DNA of 49,333 bases from Lachnospiraceae bacterium (GCA_017391465.1 JAFOYH010000137.1:1-49333), one strand, 5' to 3'; shown: positions 8,139 through 15,985, counted from the stretch's first letter. Notes: a model not told the origin generated them from the sequence alone. A program made the numbers and translations.

Positions 8139-8957
8139 TTATTCTATAATCATTCCATTCGCATCAATTTCCGAAGCTGCTAAAGCTTCTTCTGGAATTT
8201 CAATAGAATCAATGGTATCAAAACCGATATAATCTGTAACAACCGAAAGTTCTGTAATGCTTATGGTTACTCCATCGGCTTCTGTGCTTATTCCATCTCC
8301 AGACATAACAACTTCCATAGACGCCGGATAACCTGTATCCTTATAAATCCATAATGTCATATCTGCCTGCATACTTGTGAGATCTACTTCACCCAGGCCT
8401 TCCATCATGGATTCTGCACTGGCAAGAACATCCTGGAGTTCAGCACCGGAAATAGTCCCTGTAATCACATAGGCTTCACCGCCATCCAACGTTTCTGTTT
8501 TTTCTGCCAGTTTTAGATTTGCAGGATCTCCAACATTCACTGTAATATTGTTCAAATTCATGTCATCACTCACTGGCTGTGATGTTTTCATCCATTCACC
8601 TGCCATACCCATATATGTAATTGCCTGATCGCCATCAATCTGTAAATACATATCCATGTCCATCGATAAGCCAAGTAAACTCATATCCATAGTCATATCC
8701 ATATGTGTAATCATCGGATCCATAACTGTTTCTGTATTCCCAGCCATACTCAGATCTATATCCATGCCAACACCCTCTGCTTCAACATTCATAGACATTC
8801 CCATATCCATGGCTGCTTCATAGGATTTTGTATTTTCGAGTTTTGCATTCATCTCTTCAACAAGACTTTGTGCGGTCACTTTTTTTCCGCATCCCCCCAG
8901 CAACGTTGTTCCAAACACCATTGTTCCAACAAGTAACCATGCCAATTTCTTTTTCAT
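8139..8957 (-). CDS. Secreted lipoprotein, methionine-rich, DUF6612-like
   Basis: 272-residue exported lipoprotein. The N-terminus MKKKLAWLLVGTMVFGTTLLGGC has a charged start, a hydrophobic core and the lipobox LGGC; the Cys would be lipidated and the mature chain anchored on the outer face of the membrane. The remainder is a beta-rich fold with a repeated Met-Asp pattern (MDMTMDMSLLGLSMDMDMYLQ) and a second half resembling outer-lipoprotein carrier-like folds (WIYKDTGYPASMEVVMSGDG). The closest label I can offer is the DUF6612 lipoprotein group; function is unknown. Start ATG 8957 follows GGAGGT; an in-frame TTG at 8975 lies at the edge of that ribosome site and is rejected. Confidence 0.8.
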   Translation of the reverse strand: MKKKLAWLLVGTMVFGTTLLGGCGKKVTAQSLVEEMNAKLENTKSYEAAMDMGMSMNVEAEGVGMDIDLSMAGNTETVMDPMITHMDMTMDMSLLGLSMDMDMYLQIDGDQAITYMGMAGEWMKTSQPVSDDMNLNNITVNVGDPANLKLAEKTETLDGGEAYVITGTISGAELQDVLASAESMMEGLGEVDLTSMQADMTLWIYKDTGYPASMEVVMSGDGISTEADGVTISITELSVVTDYIGFDTIDSIEIPEEALAASEIDANGMIIE

Positions 8958-9009
8958 TCGCAGTACCTCCGCCAAATCTATTTATTTAATAAGTATATCA
9001 CAAGAAAAA

Positions 9010-9046
9010 CTGAAAAAAAAGAGATTATCCACAAAATAATCTCTTT
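9010..9046 (-). terminator. Terminator of the fruK-ptsH pair
   Basis: Perfect 11-pair stem AAAGAGATTAT / ATAATCTCTTT (9018-9046) followed by a T-tract on the minus strand, 11 bases after the HPr stop. The loop happens to contain a DnaA-box 9-mer (9025-9033), which I regard as chance. Confidence 0.85.
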
Positions 9047-9057
9047 CATTCATCCAT

Positions 9058-9315
9058 TTAAAGTTGTTGTTTAAACAATTCTTCCAGTTTTTCTGCAGCT
9101 TTATCCTCGTCAGGACCTTCAATTCGAACAATAATCTCATCATCTTTTTTGACACACAACGCCATGACTCCAAAAATCCGTTTCAGGTCCCCTTTCTGTC
9201 CGCGTTTTAACATTGTAATCTGACTCTCAAATTCATTAGCCGCTTTTACCAAAACACCTGCCGGTCTTGCATGAATCCCTAATTCATCCTGAACCACATA
9301 TTTAAACTCTCGCAT
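9058..9315 (-). CDS. ptsH: HPr family phosphocarrier lacking the regulatory serine
   Basis: 85-residue phosphocarrier of the sugar phosphotransferase system. The active-site loop GIHARPAG places the phospho-accepting histidine at exactly residue 15. At position 46, where Gram-positive HPr has the HprK/P-phosphorylated serine (LKSIMGVMSL), this protein has arginine (LKRIFGVMAL). It should therefore accept phosphate from Enzyme I but not be phosphorylated at residue 46 for CcpA signalling. Start ATG 9315 has AGGAGA upstream. It lies 13 bases after the PfkB kinase gene, so the two are made together, as if this HPr belongs to a fructose-type pathway. A conventional Ser46 HPr probably exists elsewhere in the genome (inference). 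Confidence 0.92.
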   Translation of the reverse strand: MREFKYVVQDELGIHARPAGVLVKAANEFESQITMLKRGQKGDLKRIFGVMALCVKKDDEIIVRIEGPDEDKAAEKLEELFKQQL

Positions 9316-9328
9316 ACATTCTCTCCTG

Positions 9329-10237
9329 TCAACTAAAGTTATTATGAAACACCTCTAGTATCTCCGAACGTGTTGCTAAATATTCGGAAAATGCGCTGGC
9401 ACTGCCTGTAGCTATTCCCATATGGAAGGCCTTCTCATAATCTCCCGTTTCCAAATATTCTCCCAAAAAACCTGCAATCATGGAATCTCCTGAGCCAACC
9501 GAATTCTTAACTTTACCCCTTGGCGCATGACTTTCATGATATACTCCATTTTCGTCGAATAAAACAGCACCTTTGGAAGCCATTGAAACCAGGACATTTT
9601 GAGCACCCATTTCCTGAAGTTTTTTTGCATAAAATCTTGCTTCCTTTTTTGTCGAAATCTCCACACCAAAAAGCGCACCCAATTCATGATGATTTGGTTT
9701 AATTAAAAAAGGTCTGTATTTAAGCGTTCTCAAGAGACATTCTCCAGTCGTATCCACAATGATACGAACACCATATCCCATTAAACGTTCCATGAGTTTT
9801 TCATAAATATCCTCTGGAAATGAAGCCGGAACACTTCCTGAAAGAATAAGGACATCCCCAGCTTTTAATCGTTCCATCTGCAGGATTAACACCTGTACGG
9901 CCAATGGAGAAACTTCTGGTCCTCTTCCATTAATTTCTGTTTCATTTTTCCCTTTTATTTTCACATTAATGCGTGTCATACCACCATCAACAGAAATAAA
10001 ATCGCTCCGAATCTCGCGTTGCTGCAATTCCCGAATCAATTGATTGCCTGTAAATCCTGCAACAAATCCCAAAGCAAGAGAATCGTATCCCATATTTTTA
10101 AGGACTATTGAAACGTTAATTCCTTTCCCTCCAGGAAAGATTTTTTCACTCTCCGTACGATTCACTTTACCTGTATTTAATTCATCTACCCATACCACAT
10201 AATCCAACGCAGGGTTTAATGTTACTGTATAAATCAT
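9329..10237 (-). CDS. fruK: 1-phosphofructokinase family kinase (PfkB/FruK)
   Basis: PfkB-fold sugar kinase, 302 residues. It shows the FruK/LacC-type N-terminus MIYTVTLNPALDYVV, the substrate loop FPGGKGINVS, and the C-terminal PfkB signature with catalytic Asp in SVGSGDSMIAGF. Expected reaction: fructose 1-phosphate to fructose 1,6-bisphosphate; tagatose-6-phosphate kinase is the main alternative. No FruA permease or FruR regulator lies beside it. The HPr gene follows 13 bases later. I start at ATG 10237 (GGGAGT six bases upstream); the frame extends to 10318 but that extension runs through the upstream palindrome and the spoVG terminator region and has no ribosome site. Confidence 0.88.
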   Translation of the reverse strand: MIYTVTLNPALDYVVWVDELNTGKVNRTESEKIFPGGKGINVSIVLKNMGYDSLALGFVAGFTGNQLIRELQQREIRSDFISVDGGMTRINVKIKGKNETEINGRGPEVSPLAVQVLILQMERLKAGDVLILSGSVPASFPEDIYEKLMERLMGYGVRIIVDTTGECLLRTLKYRPFLIKPNHHELGALFGVEISTKKEARFYAKKLQEMGAQNVLVSMASKGAVLFDENGVYHESHAPRGKVKNSVGSGDSMIAGFLGEYLETGDYEKAFHMGIATGSASAFSEYLATRSEILEVFHNNFS

Positions 10238-10251
10238 AAATGACTCCCATC

Positions 10252-10266
10252 TAGTGTCTGACACTA
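10252..10266. promoter_or_regulatory. 15-base palindrome upstream of fruK, possible operator
   Basis: TAGTGTC-T-GACACTA is a perfect inverted repeat located directly upstream of the fruK ribosome site and inside the promoter region. Position suggests a repressor site; the cognate regulator is not in this window. Confidence 0.4.
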
Positions 10267-10318
10267 TTTTTTGAACAAAATGTCTTTCCCCCACTCCAAA
10301 TAGATACAGCTTTGTCAT

Positions 10319-10353
10319 GAAAAAAAGTGGGGAAAAGCATTGAACTTTTCCCC
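10319..10353 (-). terminator. Terminator after spoVG
   Basis: GGGGAAAAG / CTTTTCCCC stem with a 7-base loop and a seven-base T-tract on the minus strand, 22 bases after the spoVG stop. It closes the glgC-glgD-spoVG stretch and insulates fruK. Confidence 0.88.
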
Positions 10354-10375
10354 AAATGTAAATCCCATGTAATTC

Positions 10376-10657
10376 TTAGAGTACCGCTTCTGACTCACTT
10401 TCTAATACTGCAATTTCATATTTTTCCAAAATAATGTTCTGAATACGTTCTCTTGTTTCGGAATTAATCGGATGTGCAATATCTCTGTACTCACCATCCG
10501 CAGCTCTGCGGCTTGGCATAGCAATGAAAAGCCCCTTTTCACCTTCGATCACTTTAATATCATGAACAACAAATTCATTATCCAATGTAATGGAAACAAT
10601 CGCTTTCATTTTGCCTTCTTTAGTTACCTTGCGTACTCTTACATCTGTAATCTGCAT
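10376..10657 (-). CDS. spoVG: Septation/sporulation regulator SpoVG
   Basis: 93-residue SpoVG, starting [11 protein letters not shown] and containing the diagnostic segments [35 protein letters not shown] and the helical tail. SpoVG is a small site-specific nucleic-acid-binding regulator that affects asymmetric septation and many other genes. Start ATG 10657 follows GGGGAGGAC. It lies 79 bases after glgD on the same strand. A TATAAT (10680-10685, minus strand) sits in that gap, so it may have its own promoter, but I could not find a convincing sigma-H or sigma-A -35. The strong terminator at 10319-10353 ends the unit. Confidence 0.96.
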   Translation of the reverse strand: MQITDVRVRKVTKEGKMKAIVSITLDNEFVVHDIKVIEGEKGLFIAMPSRRAADGEYRDIAHPINSETRERIQNIILEKYEIAVLESESEAVL

Positions 10658-10736
10658 GTCTTATGTCCTCCCCAGGTACATTATATCATTCATGTCAATT
10701 TATTTTTGCGTCCGTCTTTCTCCCCTTGCGCACACA

Positions 10737-11861
10737 TTACAAAACATATCGATCGCTTTTCTCTACGACGATATTTACTTTGCTTTCCTCTCCTTTATAA
10801 GTAGAGTTTGCACGGATCGTATCACGGCTTTCCACGATACAGTTTTCAATGACCGCATTATCTCCAATATAAACATCATTTAAAATGATGGAATTTCTAA
10901 TGACACAATTGTTGCCAATGTAAACTTTCTTAAAAAGAATCGAATCTGAAACTTCACCATTAATAATGCAACCGCTGGCAATCAAAGAATTCTTTATGTT
11001 TGATCCCGGATTAAATTTAGCTGGTGGCAAATCATCAATCTTCGAATAAACATTCGGATATTCACGGAAGAAATAATCACGAACTTCTTTCTTCAGGAAA
11101 TCTTTATTTGCCTGTTCATAGGATTCAACCGTCGCAATATTCTTCCAATAACCTTCATGTTTGTATCCGAAGATTTTTTTGACATCTTTATATCGAACAA
11201 GGATATCCTTAACAAAATCTGTACGACCTTCTTCGTGAGCTCTCTGAATTAATTCTACCAACAATCGACGACGAATCACATAAACTCCAATAGATGCAGT
11301 GTTTGTCTGAGCAATTAACGGTTTTTCTTCAAAATTCACAATTCTGTTCTCTTCATCCATACGAATGATGCCAAAACGACTCAGATCATCGTCGCCTTCG
11401 TCCAGATCTTTCACAGCAACCGTGATATCTGCTTTCTTCTGGATATGATATTCCAAAAGCTTTTCATAGTCCATCTTATAAACACAATCCCCAGATGAAA
11501 TGATTACATATGGTTCATGGCATGTTCTCAGAAAATCCAAATTCTGATAAATCGAATCTGCTGTTCCCAAATACCATGAATTATTGTCTTCTGTAATATA
11601 TGGTGTAAGAACGTATAAACCACCTTGTTTACGTCCAAAATCCCACCATTTAGAAGAATTCAAATGTTCGTTCAATGATCTGGAGTTATACTGAGTAAGT
11701 ACAGCCACTTTCTGAACGTGAGAGTTACTCATATTACTTAATACAAAGTCGATGCAGCGATAGCTGCCGGCCAATGGCATCGCAGCAACTGCACGTCTCT
11801 TGGACAATTCGCCCATCTTATTATTGCTGCCTCCTGCTAATACAATTCCAACTGCTTTCAT
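10737..11861 (-). CDS. glgD: Glucose-1-phosphate adenylyltransferase subunit GlgD
   Basis: 374-residue regulatory partner of GlgC in ADP-glucose synthesis for glycogen. It has the nucleotidyltransferase fold (VLAGGSNNKMGELSKRRA) followed by a left-handed beta-helix of hexapeptide repeats at the C-terminus. Compared with GlgC, the loop RxxxLxxxxxKPAV is altered and the catalytic [10 protein letters not shown] has become SSGDCVYKMDY, as expected for a subunit with weak or no catalysis. Its ATG shares a base with the glgC stop (TAATG), so translation is coupled and the two proteins are made in fixed ratio. No terminator lies between it and spoVG. Confidence 0.95.
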   Translation of the reverse strand: MKAVGIVLAGGSNNKMGELSKRRAVAAMPLAGSYRCIDFVLSNMSNSHVQKVAVLTQYNSRSLNEHLNSSKWWDFGRKQGGLYVLTPYITEDNNSWYLGTADSIYQNLDFLRTCHEPYVIISSGDCVYKMDYEKLLEYHIQKKADITVAVKDLDEGDDDLSRFGIIRMDEENRIVNFEEKPLIAQTNTASIGVYVIRRRLLVELIQRAHEEGRTDFVKDILVRYKDVKKIFGYKHEGYWKNIATVESYEQANKDFLKKEVRDYFFREYPNVYSKIDDLPPAKFNPGSNIKNSLIASGCIINGEVSDSILFKKVYIGNNCVIRNSIILNDVYIGDNAVIENCIVESRDTIRANSTYKGEESKVNIVVEKSDRYVL

Positions 11862-13132
11862 TACATCTCACCTGCCTTAACTATTGCATGTCCGCTTGCA
11901 AGTAATCCATCCGGATAATCCGAAGTTTCTGTCTTGCCTACGATGGCTGTATTTTTACCAATTTTCACATTGGATGGAATTACAGAGTTTTCAGATACGG
12001 TTACCAGATCAAATGCATATACTTTCGGATTCAATGTACTTTCTGCATATTCGCCCACACTGAATTCCACATTATCACCAATAATAACTTTTTCTGCAAC
12101 GATACTTTTGTCAATGATACAATTCTTTCCAATCTTGGTACCATTCATAATAATGGAGTTCTTGACAACTGTACCTTCTCCAATAATAACATCGGAACCA
12201 ATCACACTATTGCTAATCTCTCCATAAATTTCAGAGCCTTCGCCAACAATACAACGATTCACTTTTGCATCCGTACCATAATAGAGCGGTGTCACCATAT
12301 CTGTATTGGTATAAATCTTCCAGAATTCCTCATATAAATTAAACTCAGGAATAATATCAATCAATTCCATGTTGGATTCCCAATATGAACCTAATGTTCC
12401 AACGTCTTTCCAATAACCATTAAATTCATAAGCATAACAATTTCCAGTCTTTTCATGAACATATGGAATCACATGCATACCAAAGTCACAACCTGGCTGA
12501 TCTTTTAATGTTAAAAGCGCTTCTCGCAATGTAGGCCAGTTAAAAATATAAATACCCATCGAAGCCAGATTACTGCTTGGTTTCTCCGGTTTTTCTTCAA
12601 ATTCACGAATATGTCCGATATCATCTGCAACAACAACACCAAAACGGCTTGCTTCTTCCCACGGAACTGGCATACAGGCAATCGTAATGTCTGCCTTTCT
12701 TGACTTATGGAAATCAAGCATCACTTCGTAGTCCATCTTATAAATATGATCACCACCCAGAATAAGAACATACTCCGGATTATATGCTTCAATAAATTCC
12801 AGATTCTGGAAAATGGCATTCGCTGTTCCAGAATACCAGTCTGCATTCTCACTGCCTTCATATGGCGGAAGCAATGTCACACCACCATGGTTACGATCTA
12901 AATCCCAAGGAATACCAATACCAATATGTGTATTCAATCTCAAATGACGATACTGTGTTAATACACCCACTGTATCGATACCCGAATTAATACAGTTACT
13001 TAAAGGAAAGTCTATAATACGGTACTTGCCGCCAAAAGCCACTGCCGGTTTCGCTACATGTGCCGTCAATACTCCCAGTCTGCTGCCTTGCCCCCCAGCA
13101 AGAAGCATAGCTATCATCTCTTTTTTTACCAC
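11861..13132 (-). CDS. glgC: Glucose-1-phosphate adenylyltransferase, catalytic subunit GlgC
   Basis: Makes ADP-glucose from ATP and glucose 1-phosphate, the committed step of glycogen synthesis. 423 residues with the pyrophosphorylase motif [22 protein letters not shown], the catalytic [10 protein letters not shown], the glucose-1-phosphate site FEEKP, and C-terminal beta-helix hexapeptides. The start is a GTG at 13132 preceded by AGAGGTG; the family commonly begins this close to the LLAGGQG motif. A strong promoter is found upstream (13165-13193). Together with malQ at 40.8 kb this shows the organism stores and remodels alpha-glucan. Confidence 0.97.
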   Translation of the reverse strand: MVKKEMIAMLLAGGQGSRLGVLTAHVAKPAVAFGGKYRIIDFPLSNCINSGIDTVGVLTQYRHLRLNTHIGIGIPWDLDRNHGGVTLLPPYEGSENADWYSGTANAIFQNLEFIEAYNPEYVLILGGDHIYKMDYEVMLDFHKSRKADITIACMPVPWEEASRFGVVVADDIGHIREFEEKPEKPSSNLASMGIYIFNWPTLREALLTLKDQPGCDFGMHVIPYVHEKTGNCYAYEFNGYWKDVGTLGSYWESNMELIDIIPEFNLYEEFWKIYTNTDMVTPLYYGTDAKVNRCIVGEGSEIYGEISNSVIGSDVIIGEGTVVKNSIIMNGTKIGKNCIIDKSIVAEKVIIGDNVEFSVGEYAESTLNPKVYAFDLVTVSENSVIPSNVKIGKNTAIVGKTETSDYPDGLLASGHAIVKAGEM

Positions 13133-13164
13133 GATATCACCTCTTGTTGTATATATGATATTTT

Positions 13165-13193
13165 ATTATAACACTTAAAAATCAAATTGTGAA
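13165..13193 (-). promoter_or_regulatory. Sigma-A promoter of glgC-glgD
   Basis: -35 TTCACA, 17-base spacer, -10 TATAAT on the minus strand. Predicted transcript start is near 13158, about 26 bases before the glgC GTG. Confidence 0.75.
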
Positions 13194-13319
13194 CAGTTTT
13201 ACTATATTTTCCCCATTTTAGATTTTTTTCATGTTCAATTTCACAATATCTTTTGATATCTTTCGACATTTTTATGCAATATATGCACAACTTATTTATC
13301 TCTTTTTTGTGCATATTTG

Positions 13320-13361
13320 TTTTCTTTTTTATAATCTTTATTTTCTTTTTTAGAATCTTTC
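13320..13361 (+). repeat. Two-copy 21-base T-rich tandem repeat upstream of murC
   Basis: TTTTCTTTTTTATAATCTTT followed by A, then the same unit with a single internal T-to-G change and a different last base. A third partial copy (TTTTTTCTGGAATTC) follows. The 21-base period equals two helical turns. Located about 80-120 bases upstream of the murC ATG. Confidence 0.6.
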
Positions 13362-13442
13362 TTTTTTCTGGAATTCGATATATAATATATTAATTAATAA
13401 GAAAGCTTTATATAACGAAATTATTAAGGAAGTGCGAATTTT

Positions 13443-14822
13443 ATGTATAAAATTGATTTCAACCGCCCGATCAAAATCCATTTTATGGGTATTGGCGGCA
13501 TCAGTATGAGCGGACTTGCTGAAGTCCTTCTGGAACGTGGTTTTATCATTACCGGTTCCGATATGAAAGCTTCTCCGATCACAAAAAAACTCGAAGCCCA
13601 TGGTGCTTCCATCATCTACGGTCAGAAAGCCGAAAATATTACAGATGATATGGACCTTGTTGTTTATACAGCAGCTATCCATCCGGACAATCCGGAATAT
13701 CAGGCCGTCATTGCTAAAAACATTCCGCACATGGACCGTGCAGAACTTCTTGGTCAGATGATGAACAACTATCAGAATTCCATCGCTGTTTCCGGAACAC
13801 ATGGAAAAACAACAACAACATCCATGCTTTCATTGATCATGCTTGAAGGGAATTGCGATCCGACCATTTCTGTCGGTGGTATATTAAAGGATATTGATGG
13901 CAATATCCGCGTGGGTCGTTCTGAAAACTTCATTACAGAAGCATGCGAATACACAAACAGCTTTTTAAAATTCAATCCACGTATTGAAATCATCTTAAAT
14001 GTAGAAGCCGATCACCTGGACTTTTTTAAAGATTTGGATGACATTCGCCATTCTTTCCGTCTTTTCTCTGAAAAGCTGAATAATGATGGTGTCCTGATCA
14101 TCAACAGTGATATTCCAAACGTAGATTACTTTATTAAAGACCATTCATATAAAGTATTAACCTATGGATTTAAAGAAAGCGATCATTTCACAGCCAAAAA
14201 CATTCAATTCAATGATATGGCCTGCGGAAACTATGATTTATATGTGAACGGTGAAATGGTGGATCATATTGCCTTAAATGTGACAGGTATGCACAATGTA
14301 TCCAACTCCTTATCTGCCATTGCAGCGGCTTTTGAACTTGGCATTTCCATGAAAGATATTAAAGCCGGATTGCTTAAATTCAAAGGTACGGATCGTCGTT
14401 TTGAATATAAAGGTGAAGTAAACGGCATGACCATCATCGATGATTATGCGCATCATCCAACAGAGATTGAAGCTACTCTGACCGCGGCTAAAAATTATCC
14501 ACACAACAAAGTATGGTGTGTTTTCCAGCCACATACCTATACACGTACCAAATCCCTGCTTCACGAATTTGCCGAAGCACTTATCCACGCTGATCATGTC
14601 ATCCTTGCAGATATCTATGCAGCACGTGAAGTGGATCCTGGAGATATTCACTCCCGTGATCTTCAGGCAGAAATCAAAAAACTTGGTACCGACGCAGATT
14701 ATTTTCCATCTTTTGCAGAAATCGAAACATTCCTTCTGGATAACTGTGAAACAGGAGATCTTGTAATCACTATGGGTGCTGGCGATATCGTCAATGTAGG
14801 AGAAGAACTTTTAAACAAATAA
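13443..14822 (+). CDS. murC: UDP-N-acetylmuramate--L-alanine ligase MurC
   Basis: Cytoplasmic peptidoglycan precursor enzyme that adds L-Ala to UDP-MurNAc using ATP. 459 residues in the three Mur-ligase domains: N-terminal UDP-binding fold with GIGGISMSG at 16-24, central ATPase with GTHGKTTTTSM from 118, and the C-terminal domain with DDYAHHPTEIEATL and the FQPHTYTRTK segment. Start ATG follows AAGGAAGTG. It is a single-gene unit closed by a strong terminator at 14837-14868. No residue of the catalytic set appears lost. Confidence 0.97.
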   Translation: MYKIDFNRPIKIHFMGIGGISMSGLAEVLLERGFIITGSDMKASPITKKLEAHGASIIYGQKAENITDDMDLVVYTAAIHPDNPEYQAVIAKNIPHMDRAELLGQMMNNYQNSIAVSGTHGKTTTTSMLSLIMLEGNCDPTISVGGILKDIDGNIRVGRSENFITEACEYTNSFLKFNPRIEIILNVEADHLDFFKDLDDIRHSFRLFSEKLNNDGVLIINSDIPNVDYFIKDHSYKVLTYGFKESDHFTAKNIQFNDMACGNYDLYVNGEMVDHIALNVTGMHNVSNSLSAIAAAFELGISMKDIKAGLLKFKGTDRRFEYKGEVNGMTIIDDYAHHPTEIEATLTAAKNYPHNKVWCVFQPHTYTRTKSLLHEFAEALIHADHVILADIYAAREVDPGDIHSRDLQAEIKKLGTDADYFPSFAEIETFLLDNCETGDLVITMGAGDIVNVGEELLNK

Positions 14823-14836
14823 AAAAATATTTACAG

Positions 14837-14868
14837 AAAAAAAGTACCGTATACATGGTACTTTTTTT
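14837..14868 (+). terminator. Terminator of murC
   Basis: AAAAAAAGTACC / GGTACTTTTTTT perfect stem with an 8-base loop and T-tract, 15 bases after the murC stop; symmetrical, so it can act in both directions. Confidence 0.88.
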
Positions 14869-14993
14869 ATATTATAATAAATATATACGAGAACTCTGTG
14901 TTTTTTACAAATATGATTTCAAACATTACAAAAGATAAACATCGAATAAATGGTTTCTTATTGACAATACTTTTTATGGAAGGATGTGTTATC

Positions 14994-15536
14994 ATGCCAT
15001 TACTCAAAGAGCAGCTTTATACCATTGAAGACATCTATAGATTACCCGATGGCGAACGTGCAGAATTGATCGATGGGCATATTTATTACATGGCACCACC
15101 AGGCCGAAAGCACCAACGAATCCTTGGTGAATTATTTACAGCCATTTACAACTATATCAAATCCAATAACGGCTCCTGCGAACCATATATTGCACCATTT
15201 GCCGTATATCTTAATAAAGATGACAAGAATTACGTTGAACCCGATATATCTGTTATTTGTGACAAATCCAAACTTGATGACAGAGGATGTAATGGTGCTC
15301 CCGACTGGATTATTGAAATTGTTTCTCCTTCCAGCAGGCGTATGGATTATTATACCAAGTTATTTAAATACCGTACTGATGGTGTAAGAGAATACTGGAT
15401 TGTCGATCCCGATAAAAATCGAATTATAATTTATAATTTCGAGTCCGAAGATACCATTGAATATTCTTTCTCAGATTCAATCAAAGCAGGTATTTACGAT
15501 GACCTGATCATTGATTTTTCAAAATTAGATATCTAA
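14994..15536 (+). CDS. Uma2 family protein (PD-(D/E)XK endonuclease fold, DUF820)
   Basis: 180 residues. The family layout is visible: an N-terminal YTIEDIYRLPDGERAELIDGHIYYMAPPG segment, the metal-site strand VEPDISVICDKSK, and WIIEIVSPSSRRMDYYTKLFKY with the downstream GVREYWIVDPDKNRIIIY, which together correspond to the PD-(D/E)XK nuclease core (Asp, then Glu-x-Val-Ser). No Uma2 cellular role is well established. The longest frame starts at 14898, but ATG 14994 is preceded by GGAAGG and begins at the conserved domain. It is transcribed alone between the murC terminator and its own terminator at 15546. The family is often scattered and multicopy, so it may be a recent arrival (inference). 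Confidence 0.85.
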   Translation: MPLLKEQLYTIEDIYRLPDGERAELIDGHIYYMAPPGRKHQRILGELFTAIYNYIKSNNGSCEPYIAPFAVYLNKDDKNYVEPDISVICDKSKLDDRGCNGAPDWIIEIVSPSSRRMDYYTKLFKYRTDGVREYWIVDPDKNRIIIYNFESEDTIEYSFSDSIKAGIYDDLIIDFSKLDI

Positions 15537-15545
15537 ACAACCTGC

Positions 15546-15577
15546 GCCCATATCCGTTTTGGAAATGGGCATTTTTT
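15546..15577 (+). terminator. Terminator of the Uma2 gene
   Basis: GCCCAT / ATGGGC stem with an inner TCC/GGA pairings, followed by ATTTTTT. Ten bases after the Uma2 stop. Confidence 0.75.
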
Positions 15578-15645
15578 CTTACATATTTTTACAAACACTT
15601 TACATAGCATCTTTATAAAAAATTTTTTTAAAAGATTCCACAAAA

Positions 15646-15883
15646 TTATCCACTTCCCGAATCCTTGATTTCACCACTGTTTTCTCCACTTATCCACATT
15701 ATCCACATACTTATTAACATTTTCCCGTTTTTCCACCTGTGGATAATTCCATTTACATAACATTTATCCACATCACCCACAATTCATCGCAAAACCCCTG
15801 TTTTTTCAGGGTTTTTCGACAATCCGATGTTTCCAGAAATAATTATGCAACAAAACTTATCCACATTATCCACACTTTCCACA
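15646..15883. promoter_or_regulatory. DnaA-box cluster upstream of the dnaD-dnaC operon
   Basis: Six exact TTATCCACA boxes occur within 185 bases: 15690-15698, 15699-15707, 15738-15746 (reverse), 15764-15772, 15857-15865 and 15866-15874. Near-consensus boxes are at 15646-15654 (TTATCCACT, one mismatch), 15682-15690 (TTCTCCACT) and 15875-15883 (CTTTCCACA). Two groups are stacked head to tail at 8-9 base steps (15682/15690/15699 and 15857/15866/15875). The last box ends 26 bases before the dnaD -35. This is known DnaA-binding sequence; regulation of the operon, or DnaA titration, is the inferred role. Confidence 0.9.
15791..15816 (+). terminator. Terminator-like hairpin inside the DnaA-box cluster
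   Basis: AAAAC-CCCTG / CAGGG-TTTTT stem with one bulged C, a TTTTTT loop and a T-tract on the plus strand. No annotated gene ends here; the nearest plus-strand gene already has its own terminator. It may block transcription entering the cluster or end a short unannotated RNA. Confidence 0.5.
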
Positions 15884-15909
15884 ATCTACTTACGCACAGG
15901 TCTGAACTA

Positions 15910-15938
15910 TTTTCATTCTGTTTAAAAAATGCTATACT
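15910..15938 (+). promoter_or_regulatory. Promoter of dnaD-dnaC
   Basis: TTTTCA, 17-base spacer, TATACT, with the extended -10 TGC directly upstream. Predicted transcript start near 15945. Lies immediately downstream of the DnaA boxes. Confidence 0.65.
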
Positions 15939-15969
15939 GATGTTCCAATATATTTTGAATACTTAACAA

Positions 15970-15985
15970 GCCCAAACGGATGGGC
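15970..15985 (+). promoter_or_regulatory. Small hairpin in the dnaD leader
   Basis: GCCCA-aacgga-TGGGC followed by AGTTTTG. It resembles a weak attenuator but the T-tract is short. The stem is far enough upstream of the GAGGT ribosome site not to hide it. Confidence 0.35.

Larger units (their letters stand above)
13133..13442. other. 310-base divergent intergenic region, glgC / murC
   Basis: No gene is supported here. It contains the glgC promoter (13165-13193, minus), an inverted repeat with arms ATATGCACAA (13281-13290) and TTGTGCATAT (13307-13316), a T-rich 21-base tandem repeat (13320-13361) and the A/T-rich murC leader. I could not fix the murC promoter with confidence. Confidence 0.7.

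Noticed and set aside
10238..10318. 27-codon N-terminal extension of the fruK product
   Set aside because: The sequence upstream of MIYTVTLNP has no ribosome site, runs through the palindrome and the spoVG terminator tail, and PfkB/FruK proteins start at the shorter Met.
13281..13316. Terminator between glgC and murC
   Set aside because: The inverted repeat lies between two divergent gene starts, so no transcript needs to end there, and the loop is long.
13350..13802. 150-codon minus-strand frame overlapping murC
   Set aside because: Antisense to conserved MurC motifs with no promoter or ribosome site of its own.
15646..15883. Chromosomal replication origin (oriC)
   Set aside because: The DnaA boxes are real, but no dnaA, dnaN, recF or rpmH is adjacent, and coding direction does not change around the site. 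Kept as a DnaA-box cluster; a genome-wide skew plot would decide.
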